The translations under genes were made by a program, and so were the position numbers. Source: Sialis fuliginosa (Eukaryota; Arthropoda; Insecta; Megaloptera; Sialidae). Taken from it: DNA of 64,000 bases. This document shows positions 45,066 through 55,804 of the stretch, piece by piece. Where the stretch lies: the NCBI GenBank assembly GCA_961205875.1, contig OY540817.1, forward strand, positions 1,240,001-1,304,000, given 5' to 3'. Every line of letters begins with the position of its first letter. Within the stretch, counting starts at the first letter, position 1. Below the pieces are notes generated by a model. It saw nothing but the letters and a program-made list of their open reading frames with translations. It was not told where the DNA came from and did no database searches.

Positions 45066-48014
45066 TATATTAATTTAATAAATTATATTATAAACATATT
45101 TCAAGAGATCAATAGCATATTGCCATATTACAAGAAATCGACGTTTATTTATTTAACTAATAATTTTAATAATTGAAAATTAAAATTTTTCAATGAAAAT
45201 AATGATTTTTTTGTTTATTTTCTCATTATTATTTTTATTATGAATTATAAAAAAAATCACAGAAAAAAATTTAAGAAAGAAAATATACTGAACTGACTGA
45301 TAAAAAAATATAAATAATATAATAAATAATCGAAAAAAAAAATAATTTCTTACTTCACACAAGGGGAGTTTTCTCCCTTGAAGGAAAGGGTATTCATTTC
45401 TGTAGTATTTAAGAGCATAGAAAATTCAAAAACTTGTTTATATTAATAACATATGTTATATATGTATTAGTCCAGGCTGTGGAGGCTAAAACAGATTATT
45501 TTTGCGTACAGTTTTAATACTCACAGGATATATTACAAAAGTGGTGTAGAATAATACCCTAATTTTGCTCCAATTTTGGTTGTCCGTGACAGGAGTTAAC
45601 CATGGTTCAATTGCAAAATTCTTCAGATTTTCTAATTTTTGCTAAATAGCGGTCTAAATAAGTATTATACAAAAAAAAGTTTCAAATAAAAGTTAAACGC
45701 TACAAAATTCCCTACAACCTCCATTTTGAAAAAAATTAAAAAACGGATAAAATAATTAGTTCAGTTTCGGATAAAAATAGCCCTCGGCTTTTCTGTCCCA
45801 ACTGATTATTTTATCCGGCCCGGATTAGGTTATCTATCCTGGCCCTGGGTTTGATAATCTGATCCGGGCCAAATAAGATGATCAGTTCGGACAGAAAAGC
45901 CAAAATTGATAGCCTGATCCGGGCTGGATAAAAATAATCAGTTCAGGTTCGGATAGAACAGTCTGATCAGGGCCGGATTTAATAAGCTTAAAGGCGTGGC
46001 TACGAACAGGCGTTACATTTTGGATCCGGGTAGGATCAGGTTTTCCTGACCTGGACCATACCATGACTAGGGCTGGCCGGATCCGACCCGGACTCCAGCC
46101 TTAACAAATTTCTGCTCGGGATAGTCAATATGTGAGTAAGTCAGTCGATTTTTTTTAAATAAAACGACTAGTAGAACTTGCTTCCACTTAAAAAATAATC
46201 AAAAATGAAAAAGCAGTAAGATCATCATTTCAAGTATCTCTACTAGTAAGAAAGGCTAGAAAATCCCACACAATAGCAGAGCAACTGATTCTACCAGCTA
46301 CTAAAATAATAACAAGAACAATGCTAGGAAATAAAATGGCAAAAGATTTAAATATAATTTCATTATCAGAGCTGTTTCGAGTACAAACAAAAATTACTCG
46401 AGTACCGAGTACAAGTACACTGCCTAAAATGTACTCGAGTACCAAGTACAAGTACACAACAAGAAGTACTCGAGTACCGAGTACATTTTCAATATTGAAT
46501 GATAATGAGGGGGTGGGGTGGCTAAGGGAACTAACTAAGGGTTGTGTTTAGGGTTGTTGTTTATAACCCTATTTTATTTGCTTTAAGAATGACGAATTTG
46601 TCAAAATTCTCGTCTGTGAGGGCATGGCGACGAAGATTGTTTACAATTGTCGCAAATGAAAACAAACAGTGCACTGCGGCTGATGATAGCAAGCACTTAT
46701 TATATCACTTAAAAATATTTTTTTATATTCGGGTAGTCATCTAGCATTGCCTTCAAGATAATGCAAAAGCTCAAGTTCAATTTTGGACTCTTTGTATTTT
46801 GGGGTTTGGATCTGAAAGAAGGTGTAAAATACCACCTTGGATTGTTGATAAAAGTGTAATACTATATTATCTATGTTATGTTTATGTTAAGATTAATTCA
46901 GTTGGTAGTACTGAAGTTACTAGTGTAAGAACAGGCATTGTGCTAGTGTGAGTAGTGTGTGTAAGTTGTCTGTTAAACAGAACATTGTAATAACCAACAA
47001 TAAAAACCTTGTCTAACAATAAGTGTTTCATTAAGTTCCGAAGTAACTAGAGTGTCAATAAAGTCATAAATAATGTTTCAAACAAAAGTTTTTTTTACGT
47101 AGAATCAGATTCTTAAATCTACCAGTGTGTACATCATATACTTTTCGACCACATGCATTTTATTGTTTCTTGGCGTTTATTTGACTTTAGAATACTCGTA
47201 ATACAAACCAAAGATAAAAAGGGGCGTAAACATTAAAAGTAATATATAGAATAATATGAGCCGTGAATACGATAAATAAAATAAATTATACGATTTTTAT
47301 TTATAACATCGGTAATAAACATCGACAAATGACATAACAAATAAATTTGTAAAATATTGGTAATATTTAATTGTCGACTTCAATTTGCACACATCACTTT
47401 TGGATAATATATATAGACTTAATTGTAATTATGGACATAACACATAAGTAACGCATATGAATATTAGGTAAGTACCTACCTATACAGTGTAAAAAGTATT
47501 TGTACACCTAGGGATATCAAAGAAAAATAATTTTTTGTATTTTCTATTAAAAATAAAAATAGTAGCAAATAGCTCATATTTTTATATATACATATTTATC
47601 TAAACAAAATTACAAAAGAAAATTTTAAGTATCAAAAAAAATGTACATGAAAAGTACTGAAAATCATAAGCAAAAAGTATTCGTACATTTATTGTATTTA
47701 TTGAATTATTAATAAGAGAATTAACTTTTAATATTTTTGGGAGTACCTCTTAGTATTAATGATGGCCTGGAGCCTCCGCGGCATAGAATTTACCAATTTA
47801 GTAGTATAAGAAGATGGAAAATCTTTACCCATTTCTCTTGAAACGCAGTTTTCGAATTATTTTTTCTAGAAATTCGTCGTGATCAATTTTTTTTCAAGAT
47901 AACCCCATATATGTTCAATAGGATTAATATCCGGAAACTGGGGAAGTGTAACAAGGTATTCAGGGCTATTATAAAGAATCCACATCATCATATTCCATTC
48001 TGTATGCTTAGAAC
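45066..48014. other. repeat-rich, no gene; hAT-like ends
   Basis: 45730-46090 is dense in GATCCGGGCC / GGATAAAAATAATCAGTT words and ends near CTAGGGCTGGCCGGATCC, like a hAT terminus. 46380-46490 has three repeats of ACTCGAGTACCGAGTACAAG. 46890-47045 has LTR-like composition (CAACAATAAAAACCTTG) without defined ends. The rest is AT-rich and no supportable coding frame was found. Confidence 0.35.
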
Positions 48015-48070
48015 AGGGCTGGCCAACCCGCGGCCCGCGACGCTTTTATGTACGGCCCGCGGCCACATAT
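48015..48070 (+). mobile_element. hAT-type terminus
   Basis: CAGGGCTGGCCAACCCGCGG followed by CCCGCG matches the well-known wording of hAT ends (CAGGG…CCAACC…GCGGCCCGCG). The other end was not found; it may be removed by the foldback at 48343. Confidence 0.5.
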
Positions 48071-48342
48071 GAACAAATTATGTTTTTATAATGTTTATTT
48101 TAATTATCAGGTGTTTCAGAATAACTGAGGTTGGTTTTAATTTCCCGTTGTTTTATTTAAAATATTGTTCTATTTATGTGACTTAACTAATCATTTTAAT
48201 TGATAATTTTGTTCTGTATGTTATAAAAGTACCGAGGATTGTTTTTCAACACACGCTTCACTACAACCAGTCCAATCTAAACCACTGTTGTAAGTTGTAT
48301 TAATAGTCCAATCAAATTATCAAAATAAAGTAGTTCGTAAGA

Positions 48343-49458
48343 CATTGTTCTACAGAGTCATTTATTTTATTTTAAATTGTTGGGGGGGGGGGGGGGGTGT
48401 TCTGAGTATTACATTAAGTTGGCGCGGTCTATGACCTTGAACGTTGTCCGCTATAAGCGCGAAAACATTAAACGTAATTATTTCGTAAATCGTCCATCCT
48501 ACGATAAAATTTATTACCACCTTTTTTGTTCAACAAACTTGAATCTACAAATTTATTTACAGGTCTAACTGTCTATCATCAATTGGTAACGAGATATAAT
48601 GCAAGGAAGTTAACAAAAAACGATTTTTTGCATTTATTTCGTAAAGAAGCGATTATATTGAAAAAACTTAAATAGCAATATTTTAGAACTATCAATTTGC
48701 AATATTTTTTCTTTCAGCCATTATTTCTGAAAACTCATAGTTTGCCAGTTATAACCCGCGAAGCAATGCAAAAAAATATTTTTTCGTTATATTTCAAAAA
48801 CCATAATGCAACCTTCAAAATATGTAATGACAAAAGCGTAGATAACAAAATTCTATACTTGTTTTGTTTGAAAAAAAAAATTTTTTTTGTTTGAAATTAT
48901 TATATTTTTTTTGTTTAACAAACAAAAAAAAAATTTTTTTAACAAAAAATATATTGAATTTTGTGATCTACACATTTTTCATTACACATTTTGAAGGTTG
49001 CATTATGGTTTTTGAAATATAACGAAAAAATGTTTTTTTGCAATGTTTCGCGGGCTATAACTGGCAAAGTATGGGTTTTCTGAAATGATGGTTGTAAGAA
49101 AAAATATTGAAAATTGATAGTTCTAAAAGATTGCTATTTAAGTTTTTTCAATATAATCGCTTCTTTACGAAATAAATGCAAAAAATCGTTTTTTGTTAAC
49201 TTCCTTGCATTATATCTCGTTACCAATTGATGATAGACAGTTAGACCTGTAAATAAATTTGTAGATTCAAGTTTGTTGAACAAAAAAGGTGGTAATAAAT
49301 TTTATCGTAGGATGGACGATTTACGAAATAATTACGTTTAAAGTTTTCGCGCTACAACGGACAACGCTCAAGGTCATAGACCACGCCAACTTAATATAAT
49401 ACTCAGAACACCTCCCCCAACAATTTAAAATTAAAAAAATGACTCTGTAGAACAATGC
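48343..49458. mobile_element. 1.1-kb foldback element
   Basis: The left arm starts CATTGTTCTACAGAGTCATT and the right arm is its complement. Arms are about 540 bp, centre near 48900 with mirrored T and A runs. A 16-bp G run (48382-48397) in the left arm corresponds to CCTCCCCC in the right. Inserted at the C-terminal side of the Tigger remnant. Confidence 0.85.
48382..48397 (+). repeat. 16-bp G homopolymer
   Basis: Uninterrupted G run in the left arm of the foldback at 48343; the mirrored site in the right arm has only CCTCCCCC. Confidence 0.9.
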
Positions 49459-50287
49459 AGAACAAATATACAATTTTTAATTGGGCTATAAAAGCTTCAT
49501 GCACATTCGGTTCTGTTTTGATCTCTAGATATTGCAAATGTGTCGACTCAATTGAGCATATTTGTTTTAGAATACGTATCCTTAGGTGCTGTAATTATTA
49601 TTTTATAATTAACAAAATCTAAACCAAACGGATATAGACCGCAAGTCTTAAATCCTGCATTTACATTATCTGCAAAATTAGAGTCATTTAACAAAATGTT
49701 ATTCAATGCAGTAGGAAGATTAAATTTAGTTATTTCTTGTCATTCATTGTCAATTCTCCATTTCTGAACGTACTTCAATCAACTTTGTTTTAAAGGAAAA
49801 AATACAGTCACATCTAGGGGTTGCATTATATGTGTTGTATTGGGCACCAGAGCAATTACTATAATTCCATTATCTCTGCATAGTGTAAATAAATGCATAG
49901 ATAAATGGGATTTGTGCCCGTCCAAAAATAACATTACTGGGAACAACGCATCCTTTTTATTGAGATAAGGGATGAATACATTTCCAATATACTCATAAAA
50001 ACTCTCAGCTGCCATCCACCCTTTGTCAGTCTTACCAACAAACCAATGTTTCGGTGCATTTTTTATAAGCTCTGCGTTTATTCTCTTGTATTTATACATA
50101 GTTACAGGTGGAGCTAGATCCCCCAGAGCATTTACCGTAAATAATGTTATAATGTTTTCTTTGTCACTATTTTTTGAAGTATCATAAACATATTCACCTT
50201 TCGGCGCTAAAATAAGCCCACCTTTAGGAGCTAAGAAAAATGATGTTTCGTCACAATTCCATACTCGCGCTGGATCTTTACCACTAA
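49459..50287 (-). pseudogene. pogo/Tigger-type DDE transposase remnant
   Basis: Minus strand: 50270-50100 reads FSGKDPARVWNCDETSFFLA and NIITLFTVNALGDLAPPVTM. The open part 50099-49779 has PKHWFVGKTDKGWMAAESFY, then FLDGHKSHLS and NTTHIMQPLDVTVFFPLKQS. NCDET, FLDGHKSH and THxxQPLD mark the three acidic positions of the Tigger/pogo DDE domain. After a frameshift near 49780, 49740-49460 continues (KFNLPTALNNILLN, GFKTCGLYPFGLD). The N-terminal DNA-binding domain is missing, cut off by a MITE at 50310, and the C-terminal side is cut by a foldback. Confidence 0.85.
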
Positions 50288-50309
50288 ACCTACCGATACT
50301 TCATGTATT

Positions 50310-50838
50310 CCTACCACAGCGTGTTAAGTGACCCCTCTTTAAAATGTTATATATATTACTATTTATAGCGAAAAATATATCATTTAGCACAATTTGGTGC
50401 ATGAATAAAAAATAAAAAAAATTTATTTATTAAATTTAAAAAACAAAAAAATAATACAAGAAAAAAAGTAAATATTCTTCAATTGAATCCTTAATTCAGA
50501 AAATAAATAAATAATATGCTAACTTTATTCATGTTCACCGCATATTTAGCAAATTATTGAATTCTCGAAGGCACATACACAAAATATATGATGCAATAGC
50601 AAATATATCTGATGCAATCACATGAATCTTTGCACGGGTCAAATGACCCGTTGCGGTAGTTAGGGCAGATTACATATATTTCTCGGTAAAAAATTAACAA
50701 GAGAGAAGTAAATATTAAAAAATACATTCGATGTATTATTTAATAAAAGTAGTAAAGGCAAATGGCGATGTGATGATTTTATTTACAAGAAATTCTGACA
50801 AAAAGTTTAAAATGGGTCATTTGACCCGTCGTGGTAGG
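50310..50838. mobile_element. 529-bp MITE with CCTACCAC ends
   Basis: CCTACCACAGCGTGTTAAGT at the left and the complement of CCTACCACGACGGGTCAAAT at the right (about 25 bp imperfect). The 16-bp palindrome CGGGTCAAATGACCCG lies at about 50636. No coding frame, no clear target duplication. Confidence 0.6.
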
Positions 50839-51289
50839 TTTAGTGTTCACTTGATAAATACATTTTTCGGAGTGTTCTTGATTATTATCGAAAAATTATA
50901 AAAAGGCTATGAAAAAATTATCATTTTCATTATTTATTATATCTTCTAGATAGGTGCACAAAAAGTAACAATGAAGTCTTTTTTTTTCATTTCCTCTTTT
51001 TTTTCGCCACATTTTTTCCAATCAATTAAATTTATATGTGCATATCTTATTGAAGACAAAATCCACTAAAAAATGTACTCTACGTTGCTGTTTTTTTTAA
51101 TTCCAATTTTTTTATTTAATGTAAAAAATCAATCTACATAATTTGAATAATATACATACCTACATATTTGTTGAAGTATAAAAAAAACATTTAATTTTTT
51201 TGTATAAAAAGGTAATGACATGAATCGTTTACCCGTTATAACAAGAGATTGCAATAAAAAAAAAACAATGATATTTAAATTTTCGAATC

Positions 51290-52228
51290 TAAATTTGATT
51301 TTGTCTTCTTGTTCTTTCCTCTCGTTGACCACAGCATCCAGTAATGTTTTTGCCATATTTACGGCTACTAAATCTTTATCCTTGATCCCTCCTTTTAAAA
51401 TTTCGCTAGCGTTACTAATCAATCTGAAATAAGAAGTGCATTCCAAAAAAAGAAAGGTATTTAACATAACAATAAAGATATTCATTATTCATTATGATAG
51501 GTTCATACAAAAACCAGGATACCTAGTAACAAACTATTTAAAACTGTTAAATCATACCTATTCTTTTTTTTTTTAATGTGGATTCTCCTTGCTCGATACT
51601 TTGTTTCGTTTCTTCAAACTTCCTTTTTAGTTCTATTTTGTGGTTATCTTTATCTTGTTGTCTTTTCAAGTCTATTTGTTCTTTTCATCGATTGTTTGTT
51701 GTTCTTCACAGTACTGTCTGTAACGTATAAATGCTGTTCGAGCTAAATTCATTAACTCTTTAGTCAGTGGTACCAGATCGACTCTATTGTTATACATATT
51801 TGTTAGCACTGACTTTACTGTCAAATGTGCGTCTAGAGTTCTTTGAGACATTGCAGCTCTTCTGATGTAAGTACCTATGTGTGAAAATCCTCTTTCCACG
51901 TCTGCATTGCCATGAGAAAGAGTTAACACTGCTTTGACTAATTTTTCCAAATTTGGGTACATTTGTTCTCCAGTTTCAAATATAGATTTAAACATTTTCA
52001 CCCAATACATTTCAATACGTTTTTTATCAGAGTTGTCGTTGCAGGGCATTTGTGAAAGAAGACGGCATTCATTTATCAGTGCAGATTCTTCCAATTCAAT
52101 GGGTGGAGATTTAGCAATTTTCAAAAAATCTTTGTAACAATTTTCAGTTTTGTGAGTATTAGGGCTCAAAATGCGCAGATATTTCGCCAATGAGTTATCT
52201 ATAGACGTTTTGTAAAATATGTGTTTGC
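51290..52228 (-). pseudogene. C-terminal part of a hAT-like transposase with an intron
   Basis: Exon 52228-51558 encodes LAKYLRILSPNTHKTENCYK, LSHGNADVERGFSHIGTYIR and AHLTVKSVLTNMYNNRVDLV, a hAT C-terminal dimerisation-like region (NADVERGFS). It then runs, after a one-base shift near 51680, into a charged coiled-coil (KEQIDLKRQQDKDNHKIELK). Donor GTATGA at 51557 and acceptor CTTATTTCAG at 51424 define a 134-bp intron. Exon 2 (51423 to about 51290) reads LISNASEILKGGIKDKDLVA and continues as helix. Phase is kept across the intron. The N-terminal two thirds are missing; the break at 52229 is the dispersed repeat. The downstream 3' DNA (50860-51290) matches the interior of the hAT MITE at 8275-9192 in reverse. 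Confidence 0.65.
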
Positions 52229-52235
52229 TTGCTTG

Positions 52236-52765
52236 ACGTATCACTGCAGTAAATGTTAAACGCTCCGACACAGTCGCGCAGTGATACGTCAAGCAAGCGC
52301 GCTAAGACTCGCGCGTCGTTATCTAAAAAAATTAATATTTCATAAAGTTTTCATATGTTCATAAATTTTCAAAGTGCTACATACTCAGGAATGATTAAGC
52401 TACAACATATATTTTTATTTTTAATATTCAGAGTTGACATGTGCCCCAAATTTTTAGTTAAGTTTTATAAATAAATAAAAATATATTTAAACAAAAGTTT
52501 TGTGCAGCAAAATATTTTTTTAAATAAATTATATACATTTTCCTACAAAATTGACCCCTTGTATTTTTACGCTATCTTTGATAGTTTTTGAGATATTTCG
52601 GTTTAAAAAAAAAAAGACAAATTTTTTAAAAGTCGATATTTTTGGGGGGAATTTTTTTTCGATTTTTAAGTACCGTTAAAAATCTTCTTTTAACTTGTAC
52701 TAAAACATAGGTATGTAAAAATTAAAAAAATCGGTAACAAAAAAAAAATGTGTAGTTATTTTTGG
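52236..52765 (+). repeat. dispersed repeat, second copy (partner 9395-9990)
   Basis: Begins with a hairpin (GACGTATCACTGC … GCAGTGATACGTC) and contains CGCGCTAAGACTCGCGCGTC. Matches 9990-9395 in reverse for more than 450 bp. Confidence 0.7.
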
Positions 52766-52974
52766 TATGACCGAGATTCATTATAAAATAATTTGGAGCG
52801 CTAAAATAATAATAAATAACCTTTTATTTATTATTTAATAGGGTGGATATTTAAAAAAATTTATAATAAATTGATTGTTTTATTTTAAATAACTGCATTA
52901 CAAACATATACATATTTTAATAATTTTTCTCGATATCTGAATGGAACATAAATTGTACAATGAGACATAAAAAA

Positions 52975-52988
52975 ATATGTAGATTCAT
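52975..52988 (+). repeat. 14-bp target-site duplication, left of the Penelope element
   Basis: ATATGTAGATTCAT, identical to 58927-58940. Confidence 0.9.
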
Positions 52989-53060
52989 AACAAACAACAG
53001 ACAAAAACTATGGTTATGACTTATCAAATACAAATCCCCTAACCATAAAAATTGTAAGAG

Positions 53061-53113
53061 TTTAGACTTACACGTGTTTCAATAGCAATGCTATCATCAT
53101 CAGAGTCTTAAAG
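53061..53113 (-). ncRNA. candidate hammerhead ribozyme (unit 1)
   Basis: On the minus strand: TTTAAGACT, then CTGATGA, a stem-loop with ATAGC-ATT-GCTAT, GAAAC, a minimal stem III (ACGT loop) GTA, then AGTCTAAA. Stem I pairs AGACT with AGTCT and extends through UUU/AAA past one bulged A. Core CUGAUGA, GAAA and a UA cleavage position are all present. One extra U at the base of stem II departs from the strict consensus. Hammerheads with minimal stem III are known from Penelope-like elements. Confidence 0.7.
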
Positions 53114-53217
53114 ACACTAACTTAAAACTAAATACTACGACTATTTATATACCTTAGAAACTACTGAAACGGAACTTATCCTGGAACGGGTAACGTTGAC
53201 CGTATTGGTCTGAGTCA

Positions 53218-55569
53218 TTACTTTAATAAGGTGAAAAGGTTGGACCATAGGGGTCCATTGTCGGAATTAAATACCTTACCCTTATTTTTGAAAATCTCCA
53301 TACTTTCATAACAATCTAAATCTTTACTGTTAGAAACCGCTTTCAACAGATTAAGATCCTGAATTCTGTGGTGATTTTCAAACATATGAGTAGCTACACT
53401 AGACTTATTTAATCTTAAATGTTTTACATCGGCTATATGTTCTTTAAATCTTACATTGATGGCTCTTCTACTCTGGCCAATGTAAAATTTATCACAATCT
53501 TTACAATTTATTTTGTAGATTCCTGATTTGTCCGTAGGTTCATCCTTGTCTTTAGGGTTGCCTAACAAATTTTTGATACTATTATTAGAACTATAGACTA
53601 TTTTAAAGTCCATCTCACTAAAAATTTTTGAAAGACCTTTGGTGTATCTTGGAAAATAAGGAATCTTTACATATTTATGTTTTATATCTTCTTTCAGACT
53701 AAGAGTTGTAATGTTATTTATATTAAATCTTAATTTCTGTTTTCTGATAAGGTTAAAAATTATATCTTTAGAGAAATCATTGAATATTGCCGTGTCTAAA
53801 ATATAATTTAATTCTTTTTTATAATTTTCTACTGACAGTGGGAAATTGACTAACCTATAAACCATTGAATTAAAGGCTGCCAGTTTGTGTTGCATACAAT
53901 GATTTGACTTATTAGATATAAATCTCTTAGTTGAGGTATTTTTTCTATATATATCTACTTCTAATTTATTATCCTTTCTGATAACTAATGTATCGAGGAA
54001 AGGTAATTTGCCATTCGTTTCTAATTCATGGGTGAATTTTATGCTATTAAATTTGGAATTTAGAGAATCTAAAAAAGTTTCTATACTACATTTGTTTAAA
54101 TCAAAAACTGCAAAAATATCGTCTACATATCTAATCCATACTCTTGGAAAGTAATTTAGTTCTTTACTGAGATCACATTCAAATTTACCCATAAATAGAT
54201 TGGCAATATAAGGTGATAAACTGTTACCCATTGCTGTACCGTCTAACTGTTGGTAATATTTATTATTAATTTTGAAATAATTTTGTTTTAAACATAGGTT
54301 GGTGAGTTTCAAATATTCGTTAATATGTTCACTCTCCAAATTATTTTCAATCAGCAAATCTCTCAGATATGTTAAAGTAGTATCCAGGGGGATACTTGGA
54401 AACAATGCCGAAACGTCGAAAGAAACTAATATTTCATGTTCTTCTAATTCAATATTTTTAATTTTGTTAATGAATTCATAGGAATTCTTTACTGAGAAAT
54501 TTTCTGGTTGTTTCTCTAAATTGCTAAATTCATAATTTAACCATTTAGAGATTAAATATGTTGGAGAGTTTATTCCTGATACAATGGGTCTCATATTTTT
54601 ACCATCTTTATGTATTTTTGGTAAGCAATACATTTTAGAAATATTAGGGTTAGACACTGTTAATTTTGATTTCAACTTTTTGTCTAAAATATGTGTACAC
54701 TCTAATAAACCTGCTTTTGTATTTTTAATCATTTTAGGTAGCGGATTTTTGTGGATTTCGTCATAAGGACCTGTATTTAGCATATTTTCCACTCTTTCAA
54801 AGTAATCCGTTTTGTCTAAAATGACCATTGCATTACCTTTATCTGCTTTTATATAAAAACAATCTTTTCTTTTGAGATTTTTAATAATTTTGTAGTCTTT
54901 GCAATAAACTGAAGTATTTTTAGCAGATATGTTTTCCAATAGTTGTTTTTTACAGGACTGTCTAATGACGTTTTTCGTGTTGTCGTCAGAAAATTTGATA
55001 CCGTTTTCGATACCTGCTATAATATCTTCAAGTGGAGGTTTTTGAAAATTTAAATTAAAACTTTGTCCTTTTTCCAATAATTCTAGTTCTTCATTATTAA
55101 ATTTCTCAGAAGACAAATTAACTACTAGAGGTGTATGTGAGTCTTTACATTCAATAATTACTTTTTTAGGAAGTAACTTTTCTAATTTTTTGTTATGAAT
55201 ATTAACTTTATTTGAAATTTTGTGGTCTAAAACATTTCTAATTTTAATATTAAATTCATTCCACTCCAAGAACTGGAAGTTATTTAATATTTTAGTAATT
55301 TTTAAATGTAATTCATACGCCTCTAATTCTAATTTACTTAGTTTACTAAATAGATATTTAATTTCTAAATTTAACCATTTATCTTTAGCGAATTTAATTG
55401 CTTTAGTACAAGTATTCGAAACAATTTTCGAACTAATATTTTTGTTAATAAAATTTGGAAAAGCTTTGAATCGTTTGCAGTTTTTTAAAAATTTAATATC
55501 TAGTTTCACAAATTCAATTTTACTTCTAATTTTACAGTACCTGTTGTATTCTGTCGACCGGGAAGCCAT
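53218..55569 (-). CDS. Penelope-like reverse transcriptase / GIY-YIG endonuclease, intact
   Basis: The most likely start is the ATG at 55569 (MASRSTEYNRY), six bases inside the unit junction; the frame is open 17 codons further upstream, across that junction. This gives about 783 residues. N-terminal 150: basic, helical. Then KADKGNAMVILDK, YCLPKIHKDGKNMRPIVSG with SPTYLISKWL, motif A VSFDVSALFPSIP, motif B TAMGNSLSPYIANLFMGKFE, motif C WIRYVDDIFAVF (catalytic YVDD), then GKLPFLDTLV. The C-terminal GIY-YIG nuclease is at about residues 685-740: SGIYKINC, CDKFYIGQSRRAINVRFKEH. The order RT then GIY-YIG is diagnostic for Penelope. The enzyme nicks target DNA and copies its own RNA into it. No stop or frameshift is present, so the protein may be functional; the 5' leader comes from the upstream truncated unit. 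Confidence 0.95.
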   Translation of the reverse strand: MASRSTEYNRYCKIRSKIEFVKLDIKFLKNCKRFKAFPNFINKNISSKIVSNTCTKAIKFAKDKWLNLEIKYLFSKLSKLELEAYELHLKITKILNNFQFLEWNEFNIKIRNVLDHKISNKVNIHNKKLEKLLPKKVIIECKDSHTPLVVNLSSEKFNNEELELLEKGQSFNLNFQKPPLEDIIAGIENGIKFSDDNTKNVIRQSCKKQLLENISAKNTSVYCKDYKIIKNLKRKDCFYIKADKGNAMVILDKTDYFERVENMLNTGPYDEIHKNPLPKMIKNTKAGLLECTHILDKKLKSKLTVSNPNISKMYCLPKIHKDGKNMRPIVSGINSPTYLISKWLNYEFSNLEKQPENFSVKNSYEFINKIKNIELEEHEILVSFDVSALFPSIPLDTTLTYLRDLLIENNLESEHINEYLKLTNLCLKQNYFKINNKYYQQLDGTAMGNSLSPYIANLFMGKFECDLSKELNYFPRVWIRYVDDIFAVFDLNKCSIETFLDSLNSKFNSIKFTHELETNGKLPFLDTLVIRKDNKLEVDIYRKNTSTKRFISNKSNHCMQHKLAAFNSMVYRLVNFPLSVENYKKELNYILDTAIFNDFSKDIIFNLIRKQKLRFNINNITTLSLKEDIKHKYVKIPYFPRYTKGLSKIFSEMDFKIVYSSNNSIKNLLGNPKDKDEPTDKSGIYKINCKDCDKFYIGQSRRAINVRFKEHIADVKHLRLNKSSVATHMFENHHRIQDLNLLKAVSNSKDLDCYESMEIFKNKGKVFNSDNGPLWSNLFTLLK

Positions 55570-55647
55570 GCTTATAACAAACAACAGACAAAAACTATGG
55601 TTATGACTTATCAAATACAAATCCCCTAACCATAAAAATTGTAAGAG

Positions 55648-55700
55648 TTTAGACTTACACGTGTTTCAATAGCAATGCTATCATCATCAGAGTCTTAAAG
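55648..55700 (-). ncRNA. candidate hammerhead ribozyme (unit 2 / pseudo-LTR)
   Basis: Same sequence as at 53061, displaced by the unit period of 2587 bp. It lies upstream of the unit 1 coding start (55569), so it would cleave in the 5' leader of a transcript begun in the upstream unit. Confidence 0.7.
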
Positions 55701-55804
55701 ACACTAACTTAAAACTAAATACTACGACTATTTATATACCTTAGAAACTACTGAAACGGAACTTATCCTGGAACGGGTAACGTTGACCGTATTGGTCTGA
55801 GTCA

